This document shows positions 9,773-16,693 of a stretch of 64,000 bases of DNA, one piece after another. The notes beneath the pieces are model-generated. The model had not been told where the DNA came from. It was given only the letters and a program-made list of their open reading frames with translations, and searched no databases. Source of the stretch: Paraglaciecola polaris LMG 21857 (GTDB lineage: Bacteria > Pseudomonadota > Gammaproteobacteria > Enterobacterales > Alteromonadaceae). The first letter of the stretch is position 1; each line of letters opens with the position of its first letter. Position numbers and translations under genes: made by a program. The stretch covers positions 124,001 through 188,000 of the forward strand of contig NZ_BAER01000127.1 in NCBI RefSeq assembly GCF_000315055.1, in the 5' to 3' direction.

Positions 9773-10261
9773 TCAAAAAGTGTGTAAGCGCGCCACGATT
9801 GATTGCACAATATCTTCTGGTGGCGGCTGTATATCCACCACAACAGCATCATTAGGTAGTTCTAATGTACTGAGTTGCGAGTCCAATAATCGGGGCTCGA
9901 AAAAGTGCCCTTTACGTGCGCCTAAACGCTCAGTCAGCAAGGCTTTTGAGCCATGCAGGATAATCCACTCAATATTGCTTGTGCATTTTGAGGCTAGGGT
10001 GTCACGGTATGCCGCTTTTAAAGCAGAGCAGGCAAGTACCGCGCCTCCTTCGTTTTCCCATGAGGCTAATTTATCTGATAGAGTCTCGAGCCAAGGCTGA
10101 CGATCCTCATCATTTAGCGGCGTGCCATTTTGCATTTTTTGCACATTAGACTGGGGATGAAAATCATCTGCGTCATAAAAAGGCAGGCTTAGCTTTTCAG
10201 CTAACATATTGCCTATGGTTGATTTCCCCGTTCCTGATACTCCACATACAATCAGAATCAT
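9773..10261 (-). CDS. gntK: Gluconokinase (GntK family)
   Basis: A 162-residue P-loop kinase phosphorylating gluconate to 6-phosphogluconate with ATP. The Walker A is GVSGTGKST at residues 7-15, followed by the family block YDADDFHP, then NGTPLNDEDRQPWL; length is normal for bacterial GntK (about 160-175). The gene starts 13 bases after the Nramp-fold transporter stop, so the two are surely co-transcribed. KDG kinases are usually PfkB-type, and none is in the window; a gluconokinase in an alginate operon may act on gluconate or a related aldonate. The exact substrate is not settled by sequence. Confidence 0.88.
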   Translation of the reverse strand: MILIVCGVSGTGKSTIGNMLAEKLSLPFYDADDFHPQSNVQKMQNGTPLNDEDRQPWLETLSDKLASWENEGGAVLACSALKAAYRDTLASKCTSNIEWIILHGSKALLTERLGARKGHFFEPRLLDSQLSTLELPNDAVVVDIQPPPEDIVQSIVARLHTF

Positions 10262-10274
10262 TTTCTATCCTTTA

Positions 10275-11513
10275 TTATTCTATAAGCCCAAGAATACCGT
10301 TAAACGAAATCAAAATAGAAAACATAAACGCTAAGCCTAATACGATATTGAGCAAGTAGCCCGCAGCATGTTCCCCCATCATTTTTTTCTTATTGATCAT
10401 TAAAATGATCCCCAAGATAACCAATGGCAAAACAAATACGTTAAAGACCTGGGTTAATAACTGTCCTTTAACGGGGTTGAAACCAAATACCGGAATAGTG
10501 AGGGCAAATAACGCTGCTATACCCGTGATGATACGAAACTGGGTAGATTGGGTGTCCAATTTACCCGAGCGGTAATCTTCTATTAGCAGTGGGGCAATTA
10601 ACATACACGGGAACACCGAAGATAAACCAGCGGCAAGCGTACCGAAAAAGAAGACAGTCAGTGCACCTTTGCCGGCTATGGGTTCAAGGGCATTGACCAT
10701 ATCTAGTACGTCTGTAACTTGTTTTCCTTCATGAAACAAAGCGCCTGCGGCTACAGCCATAACTGAACCACTAATAACAAACACCAGTACAGCGGCAACA
10801 ATCGCATCTTTCTTTTGTTGCGCTCTGTCAGCAATGCCCCAGCCCTTGCCTTGAATAAACAAAGGTCTAGACAGAAAAGTGGCCGAGGCCATGGTTGTGC
10901 CAACAAAAGCCGCTACCATCATTTTACCACCCACTACATCGGGTATAACGGGTATCAGTCCGCGCATGACTTCAACGGGCATTGGGTGCACCACAAACAG
11001 TGACAATATGAAGGATAGCCCCATACAGGATACAAAGATCACCAGAATTTTTTCAAATAATGAGTACTTCCCGATTAGCAATATTGCATACATGATGCTT
11101 ATCACGAGCACGGCTATTGTCACTACCACAGCATATTTATGTGGGATCACCGCAGGGAAGTACATGGCGATCATTTCAAATAAAATATTGGAGGAAATCC
11201 CCAGTATGCCAGTCAGTGAATTCCATTGACCGAAGGACACACCTATGATGATAAGGATAGCAATCACCTTACCGAATTTAAGGTGTTTTTTAAAACTATA
11301 AAGGGCCGTTTCTCCCGTTACTAACGCAAAATTACCATAGGCGTAAATAAGGACCCCTGAAAACAAGCAGCTTAACAGCAAAACCCACAACAACTGCATG
11401 CCAAAGGTGCTACCTGCGACAATCATTGCCGTAACACTGCCAGTGCCTATGGTATAACCAATGGCTAAAAACGCTGGACCAAAACTCAGAATAGCTCTAA
11501 TGAATGCTGACAT
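10275..11513 (-). CDS. Nramp-fold transporter lacking metal-binding motifs (second copy)
   Basis: A 412-residue polytopic membrane protein of the Nramp/SLC11 superfamily. Its start (GPAFLAIGYTIGTGS) lines up with the GPAFIAAIGYIDPGN region of E. coli MntH, but DPGN is replaced by GTGS (residues 23-26). The helix 6 MPH motif is replaced by TMASAT (about 207-212). Every residue that contacts Mn in known structures is thus lost. The same GTGSVTAM segment occurs at the same position in the transporter at 6090-7331, so the two form a distinct subfamily. It is co-transcribed with gntK and follows the mutarotase-like gene. Inferred role is import of alginate-derived monomers or another sugar acid. 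Confidence 0.8.
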   Translation of the reverse strand: MSAFIRAILSFGPAFLAIGYTIGTGSVTAMIVAGSTFGMQLLWVLLLSCLFSGVLIYAYGNFALVTGETALYSFKKHLKFGKVIAILIIIGVSFGQWNSLTGILGISSNILFEMIAMYFPAVIPHKYAVVVTIAVLVISIMYAILLIGKYSLFEKILVIFVSCMGLSFILSLFVVHPMPVEVMRGLIPVIPDVVGGKMMVAAFVGTTMASATFLSRPLFIQGKGWGIADRAQQKKDAIVAAVLVFVISGSVMAVAAGALFHEGKQVTDVLDMVNALEPIAGKGALTVFFFGTLAAGLSSVFPCMLIAPLLIEDYRSGKLDTQSTQFRIITGIAALFALTIPVFGFNPVKGQLLTQVFNVFVLPLVILGIILMINKKKMMGEHAAGYLLNIVLGLAFMFSILISFNGILGLIE

Positions 11514-11549
11514 TATTATTCCCCAAAATGAACTGAAATATTATTAGTT

Positions 11550-11567
11550 GCAGGCTTTATAGCCTGC
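11550..11567. other. Intercistronic hairpin
   Basis: GCAGGCT-TTAT-AGCCTGC is a perfect seven-pair stem in the 98-base gap between the mutarotase-like gene and the transporter. No good T-run follows on the minus strand, so it may tune transcript levels within the operon rather than end it. Confidence 0.35.
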
Positions 11568-11611
11568 TATACGGGTTTCAATCGTGCTTGATAGTCATTT
11601 ATGCTTAACGC

Positions 11612-12046
11612 TTAAAAGCCACTTTCTTCTGCCATTTTTACCACCCCCACAGTGAGGATAATATTGGCAAAACGACGCTGTTCACCCGTTTGTATAATCA
11701 AAGTCGTAGCGGGCTCTCGGATTTTGTCGTAAAAAGCCCAGCGCTCCATCGCATCCCACGTTACATCCCCAAGTAAGGTTTTGTAGGCGTCGTGGATTTC
11801 CGCGTTCGCCTCAACGGGTTTCTCCATCACAATTGCGCCTTGAACCGGACAAACTTCAAGTATGCCTTCGAGCACGGTTAAGGCATCTAACAAACCTGGA
11901 CGAAAGTTAAGATGTACCGTCGTTGAGTTCGGTCCTGTCATAGCCCCTACCGGCAAGTTGCCGTCAGCAATGACAACTTGGGCAAAATGCCCAGAGCGAG
12001 CGAGAGCTTCCATAATGGTCGGGTGTATTACCGCTGTTTTAAGCAT
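11612..12046 (-). CDS. RbsD/FucU family mutarotase
   Basis: A 144-residue protein of the RbsD/FucU family, which speeds interconversion of sugar anomers. The start at 12044-12046 gives MLKTAVIHP, matching the MLKTISPLI start of E. coli FucU; a longer TTG-initiated reading is unlikely. Matching blocks are SGHFAQVVIADGNLP (FucU: MGHGDEIIFSDAHFP), ERWAFYDKI (FucU: NRFAFYERA) and GEQRRFANIIL near the C-terminus. It sits between the SDR reductase and the transporter in the alginate series. By context it could equilibrate a uronate or the ring forms of the alginate monomer; no fucose genes are nearby. Substrate is unproven. Confidence 0.82.
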   Translation of the reverse strand: MLKTAVIHPTIMEALARSGHFAQVVIADGNLPVGAMTGPNSTTVHLNFRPGLLDALTVLEGILEVCPVQGAIVMEKPVEANAEIHDAYKTLLGDVTWDAMERWAFYDKIREPATTLIIQTGEQRRFANIILTVGVVKMAEESGF

Positions 12047-12121
12047 CAAATTATCTTTTTTAAATGGCCGAATAGAAAGTAGCGCCAATGAGCGCAAGAT
12101 TGTTTATGCTTCAACAATCAA

Positions 12122-12883
12122 CTACATATTGTATACGCCGCCGTTGATATCGAGTGTGGCGCCTGTGATAAAACCGTCGTATTCAGATGCCAGATAAACC
12201 ACTGCTCGTGCTACATCATCTGCGTTGCCTGCGCGCGCAATAGGAATACCTGCAATCGTTTGCTCCGCTGAGGCTTTGGTTGTGTGAGTATTATGAAACG
12301 AGGTACCTAGAATAAGCCCAGGTGCGACAGCGTTGACTCGAGTACCTTGTGGTCCTAGTTCAGCAGATAGAGCGCGTGTTAGCGTGAGAATGGCGCCTTT
12401 GCTAGTGGAATAGACTAATGACCCTGGGTGCCCACCTTTACGGCCAGCCAGAGATGCCAGATTAACAATACTGCTGCTTTCATGTTTGCCTAGATAAGGT
12501 GCTGCGGCGCGTGTCACAAACATCGTAGAGGTAAGGTTAATGTCCATAACCTTGTGCCAGAACTCGGCATCCATTTCGTTTAGTAATCGCCTTGCGACAA
12601 GGGATCCTGCGTTGTTGATAAGTATGTGCAAACTTCCAAGCGCGTCTACGGTTTGTTCGACCATCGCATTCGCTTCAGTCTCGTTAGTTAAGTCAGCACT
12701 TATCGCCACCGCTTTTTGGCCTTTGCTGATTGCGTATTCGACCAATTGGTTCGCTGTGTCAGCACTAGAGAAGTAATGGATAGCAACGTTTGCGCCACTA
12801 TCAATTAAGTGTTTGCTGATGGCTTCGCCAATGCCTTGTGCACCTGCGGTAATAAGTACGTTTTTGCCAGTTAACTTTGTCAT
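12122..12883 (-). CDS. SDR oxidoreductase, probable DEH reductase
   Basis: A 253-residue short-chain dehydrogenase. The start at 12881-12883 follows GGAA and removes a poorly supported 12-residue extension. The cofactor motif is TAGAQGIG at residues 12-19, with Ala where the first Gly normally stands. NNAG is at 90-93; the catalytic set is Ser144, Tyr158 and Lys162 (YSTSK). In alginate degraders an SDR reduces 4-deoxy-L-erythro-5-hexoseulose uronate (DEH) to KDG. Its place directly after the PL6 and PL7 lyase genes supports that role. Other SDR substrates, such as fucose or 3-oxoacyl compounds, cannot be excluded from sequence alone. Confidence 0.8.
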   Translation of the reverse strand: MTKLTGKNVLITAGAQGIGEAISKHLIDSGANVAIHYFSSADTANQLVEYAISKGQKAVAISADLTNETEANAMVEQTVDALGSLHILINNAGSLVARRLLNEMDAEFWHKVMDINLTSTMFVTRAAAPYLGKHESSSIVNLASLAGRKGGHPGSLVYSTSKGAILTLTRALSAELGPQGTRVNAVAPGLILGTSFHNTHTTKASAEQTIAGIPIARAGNADDVARAVVYLASEYDGFITGATLDINGGVYNM

Positions 12884-12932
12884 TGCTGCGTTTCCTAATT
12901 CGATAAAGTCGTTGATCATGTTGGGGCGGTTA

Positions 12933-13024
12933 ATCGCGATAACGTCGCGATGCCCTGTTGTTTGAAAATGCGCCTATGGCGCCTTGAATCTTTTGCTTTG
13001 GGCGATTCATCAGCATGAATCGCC
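12933..13024. other. Cluster of three hairpins between PL6 lyase and SDR genes
   Basis: Three perfect inverted repeats sit in a 163-base gap: ATCGCGA/TCGCGAT (12933-12951), GCGCC/GGCGC (12970-12982) and GGCGATTCAT/ATGAATCGCC (13001-13024). The last is a strong ten-pair stem just past the PL6 lyase stop and probably ends or trims that transcript. Confidence 0.5.
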
Positions 13025-13046
13025 GGTACGCATGGCACACGGTAAA

Positions 13047-15287
13047 CTAATCGTACGTCACATTTTTGGCTTCAAATTCAGTATTGTTTGCGCGGATTTT
13101 GCCAGTGTCTTTCATCTCAACATCTTCGATAACCGTAATAGGCTCTCCGTTGGTTAAGAACAGCTCCAACGGCGCACTCTTATCCCAAGTGGTATGTGAA
13201 ATGTTGAGCTTTTGCACCCCATGAAAATACATTGACGCGCCTGATCTATGGGTCGATCCTTTACCGACATTACTTAGGGTGTTGTTGGTTACCGTGACCA
13301 TAGGACCAAAGGTACTTTCATCAGTACCGCCTCGATAAACCGTAGCCACCTCTTCTTTAATATCGGTGAAGGTGTTACCCGAAATGACAAGGTTTTCAAC
13401 GCTGTACACACCTAAATCGTCGACTTCACGATTTAATTGCAAAATGGCACCGGTAATATTGCTAAATTCTGAGTTAAGAATTTCAATGGAATCAGCGAAC
13501 GTGCCCGCGTTGGCCTTGAAGAAGTAAAAGTAACCATTCACATCAAGGTCGGTTACTTTCACGTTGCGTACCGACAAGTTGTAGTTAATATTCATCGAAT
13601 AACCACTGGTACTGATGATCGTATTGCCTTTGTAATCAGGGGATTCAGCTCCATCAAACCATAGGTTCTCAACTTCTAGGCCACCGCCATTTTCAATGTT
13701 GATAAAGTTCGGTTTTTGCGAACGAATAATAGGCTTTTTACCTTCTTGCGCCATGATGGTGATGGGGTGGTGCACCTCAGCGAATTTGGTCAGCAGGTAC
13801 TCGCCGCCATTTTCAAGCATTAAAACATCACCGGGCTGGCTAGCCGCTAGAGCATTAATGAGCGTATCGGTTCCTGCTTTTACCTTAGTGTGTTTACCAC
13901 TTTGAAATGCCACCTTGCCTTCATCTTTGACGTAAAAGTCAGCACCGACTTCTTTTTTGGTCACTGGCAGTTTTACTTCGCCAAAGCCAATTTGATCTAG
14001 CAGGGCTTTATCGGGAGACTGCAAGCCATATTGATTGGTTGTAACGGAGTAAGGCGTGCTGGCAAAACCAGACGTAATCGGTGTACTGGCTTCTTCGTTT
14101 AGGTAGTTACCTGTAAAGTTGATGCCAGACATATCGTCATACAAAGTAAATGGTTCGAGGTTGGACTTACCTAGAATGATGTTTCCGCTGAATTCTGACG
14201 TCGTAGGGGGAGCAGAGCGTTCTTCGTCTGCACCAGCACCAAGTTCAATGTGATCGCTGTCGATAACGATGTTGTTGTTCATGGCTGAGTCGATAACAGG
14301 GTCGTAGCGATTAGGCGGTGAGTTGGGCACGCCGTTCATAATGACTAATGCGCCGCGCAAACGCTGACCAGTTAGCCCGTACATATAGTTATTACTGACT
14401 GATTGGCTTTCGTTAATGATACGAATACCGCCGGTATTAGGCTTGCGATTACCTAGGAAATAGTTACCTTCCACTTTGGTGAAATGACCATGACGCATAG
14501 TGAGTGTACCTTGAGTTTCAAAAAAGACATTTTTGAGCAAGGAGTTACCGCTGGATTTATTAGAAATGATTTCATGCTCACCATTCGTGCGGTCAAAATA
14601 ATTGTATTGTGCTGTGGTATTTGAATACTCACGGGAAAAATGACTAGTGCCTATACGTAATGTCTCGCCGCCATTGGCACCGAGTATTTGTCTTGGGCCA
14701 AAGTAGTTGTACTCAATCACATGATGATTTTTGCGACTCGCTTCGGTATTCATTCTAACCGCTAACGTCACACCGCGATTACGTTTATTGACCAAAGAGT
14801 TGTGGTCAAAGCGGTTGTTCTTGCCGTACATAGCCACCCATAGATCAGACATTTGACGCAAGTCAGTACTAAAGTTATCGATCACCGTATTGGTTACTCG
14901 AGAGTGATTTGCTACGTCTTCGTTGGATGTTCTGAATGAAATGACTTCGCCCGTTGGCGTAGCGCCATCTTTAAAAACTAAGCCTGATACAACAATGTAC
15001 TCACCAGAAAATGCGAGGTTAGATTTGCCCGTAATGATCACTTTACCTGGAGTTTGAGCCTTTAATTCGATGGGGTTATCGGCAAGCCCTTTCGCTTTTA
15101 AAATCAGTTCCACATCTTTCCACGTCCCGTTTGCCAGAACAATCTTTTCTCCTGGTTTGACGGATGCTGCGGCTTTATTAAATTGCTCAATATTTTTAAC
15201 TAGAGCAGCGTGACTCACGTGTGATAAAGAAACTAACGTGAGTAATAATATAAAAGGAAAAAAAGGTACTTTAGCAACCTTCGCCAT
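13047..15287 (-). CDS. PL6 alginate lyase, two-domain (AlyGC-like)
   Basis: A 746-residue secreted lyase of the chondroitinase-B/PL6 type. A signal peptide ends near SHVSHA (residue 27), and GGAG lies about 9 bases before the ATG. The first parallel beta-helix carries the catalytic pair Lys244 (ISNKSSGN) and Arg265 (TLTMRHGHF). Their 21-residue spacing equals the Lys-Arg spacing reported for AlyGC of Glaciecola. A second beta-helix follows from about residue 460 (KAGTDTLINAL onward). Two-domain PL6 enzymes of this kind are exolytic and release monomers, preferring guluronate blocks. It lies between PL7 and SDR genes, linking depolymerisation to monomer reduction. Confidence 0.93.
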   Translation of the reverse strand: MAKVAKVPFFPFILLLTLVSLSHVSHAALVKNIEQFNKAAASVKPGEKIVLANGTWKDVELILKAKGLADNPIELKAQTPGKVIITGKSNLAFSGEYIVVSGLVFKDGATPTGEVISFRTSNEDVANHSRVTNTVIDNFSTDLRQMSDLWVAMYGKNNRFDHNSLVNKRNRGVTLAVRMNTEASRKNHHVIEYNYFGPRQILGANGGETLRIGTSHFSREYSNTTAQYNYFDRTNGEHEIISNKSSGNSLLKNVFFETQGTLTMRHGHFTKVEGNYFLGNRKPNTGGIRIINESQSVSNNYMYGLTGQRLRGALVIMNGVPNSPPNRYDPVIDSAMNNNIVIDSDHIELGAGADEERSAPPTTSEFSGNIILGKSNLEPFTLYDDMSGINFTGNYLNEEASTPITSGFASTPYSVTTNQYGLQSPDKALLDQIGFGEVKLPVTKKEVGADFYVKDEGKVAFQSGKHTKVKAGTDTLINALAASQPGDVLMLENGGEYLLTKFAEVHHPITIMAQEGKKPIIRSQKPNFINIENGGGLEVENLWFDGAESPDYKGNTIISTSGYSMNINYNLSVRNVKVTDLDVNGYFYFFKANAGTFADSIEILNSEFSNITGAILQLNREVDDLGVYSVENLVISGNTFTDIKEEVATVYRGGTDESTFGPMVTVTNNTLSNVGKGSTHRSGASMYFHGVQKLNISHTTWDKSAPLELFLTNGEPITVIEDVEMKDTGKIRANNTEFEAKNVTYD

Positions 15288-15408
15288 GTTTTTATGCTCC
15301 TGATGGTAAATGGTACGTTCTTATTCAAGATTAATCTGCTGGCAACACTGCCTTTCTTCGCCGGGGTGTCCACGGTGTCACTGGGCAATGTTGTCGTTTA
15401 TAACTTGT

Positions 15409-16497
15409 CTACATAGGTGATGCTGGGCCAACCACTAACGATGAAAAGGTTACTTTTGTATAGTCTCCATTGGCTACATCTGTTGCCCAATCGCCGGTTC
15501 CGGGGCAAGCCGGATAACGAAAGCTAGGAGCATTCAACTTGGTGCTGCATTGGTTATACGCTCCTGCTTTGAAATACAGGGTTTCATCCTTGTATGCGAA
15601 GGGATAATCCGCTTTGTCTATTTCACCATTGGCATCCGTATTGTCAGCCAAATTTATTTGTTGATGGACAGTGCCATGCTTGGCACTGGTAAAAACAAGA
15701 TGCATGACGTTGTTATATATATTGATCGTATAGCTAAACTCTTCACCCAGTGCGATACCGTCGTCACCGGGATCAGTTGCATCATCCCAATTGCTGCCCC
15801 AAACAGGGTACGCAATGTCAATTCTGTCTGGGTCGTCCTTGGCAAGGTTTCGTTCATAGGTCCAAAAAACCGAGCCTTTTTCATGATTTGGCCATTTTTT
15901 ATAAGAGATTTTTAACGGCTCGTTACCCCAGCCAAGTCCGGGAACTTGCATAGCATCATCAAGTTGGAATGAATGTACTTGGCCCACCACCACTGAGTAA
16001 GCAGGGGGCTTGTGGGGATATCCTGCATTTTGAGCCACGTGGTCAACGTGTAAGGTGGCAGTTAGTTTTCCGCCCACGGAAGCATATTGCTCAGCTGATT
16101 TATTCGCTGCTAGCGCAAAATTATTACTTGGCGCACCTTCGGGAATCGATACGTTATTGCCACGGATCATATAACGTAGTTCACTTCGGGTATTAGTCGA
16201 CGTTCGCTCTGTTGCTGCACGGTTAGGCGTAGCAAAAACCAAATGGTTATTTTCATCTAGATAGAAAAAGTCAGAATGGGAAAAGTGCTTTATAGCTGGC
16301 ACATCATATATGTCAGAGACTTGGTCATTGTCTTCATCTAGGGGAACGGTGAGATACCAATGACTTAGATCAAACTTACTTGCAGGTAGTTGTTTTACGG
16401 TACTTAACGGTTTTTGAGGGGCTTCTGTTGAGGTTGTGGTGTTGCCACAGCCAGCGAGCAGAACGCAAGCAAGTGAAACTGAAAATTTAGTGTGCAT
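15409..16497 (-). CDS. PL7 alginate lyase, lipoprotein (QVH type)
   Basis: A 362-residue family 7 polysaccharide lyase with a lipoprotein signal (CVLLAGC, Cys17), so probably anchored in the outer membrane. Catalytic blocks are RSELR at 104-108, QVH at 173-175 and YFKAGAYNQC near the C-terminus. The QVH variant is reported to go with mannuronate-rich substrate, whereas the paralogue at 8629-9729 has QIH. The two proteins align along their whole length (for example FDLSHWYLTVP against FDLTHWKITIP), so they come from a duplication that has diverged in specificity. It lies downstream of the TonB receptor and upstream of the PL6 lyase on the same strand. Confidence 0.93.
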   Translation of the reverse strand: MHTKFSVSLACVLLAGCGNTTTSTEAPQKPLSTVKQLPASKFDLSHWYLTVPLDEDNDQVSDIYDVPAIKHFSHSDFFYLDENNHLVFATPNRAATERTSTNTRSELRYMIRGNNVSIPEGAPSNNFALAANKSAEQYASVGGKLTATLHVDHVAQNAGYPHKPPAYSVVVGQVHSFQLDDAMQVPGLGWGNEPLKISYKKWPNHEKGSVFWTYERNLAKDDPDRIDIAYPVWGSNWDDATDPGDDGIALGEEFSYTINIYNNVMHLVFTSAKHGTVHQQINLADNTDANGEIDKADYPFAYKDETLYFKAGAYNQCSTKLNAPSFRYPACPGTGDWATDVANGDYTKVTFSSLVVGPASPM

Positions 16498-16531
16498 ATT
16501 GGTTATATTCCATCCCGTATTGTTTTGTCTG

Positions 16532-16543
16532 TTACCGTGGTAA
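16532..16543. promoter_or_regulatory. Inverted repeat upstream of PL7 lyase
   Basis: TTACC-GT-GGTAA is an inverted repeat about 35 bases before the lyase start. Its arms are the inside-out form of the TGGT/ACCA operator arms, so it is only a weak regulatory candidate. Confidence 0.25.
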
Positions 16544-16622
16544 TTTATCCAACGTTATTCAGGTATTTAGTTGCTTAATAACGGTTGGCAATTTGCTAAT
16601 TGAACACGCGTTTAGTAAAAGG

Positions 16623-16680
16623 AAGAGCCTATTAGATCAATAGGCTCTTGATAGAAGGCTTGATACTCAATATCAAGCCT
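16623..16680 (-). terminator. Tandem terminator hairpins after TonB receptor
   Basis: Two perfect stem-loops stand side by side: AAGAGCCTATT/AATAGGCTCTT (16623-16649) and AGGCTTGATA/TATCAAGCCT (16656-16680). They lie just past the receptor stop, with CCTTTT following the second on the minus strand. They would reduce read-through into the lyase genes. Confidence 0.75.
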
Positions 16681-16693
16681 AGGCGCTCAAAGA

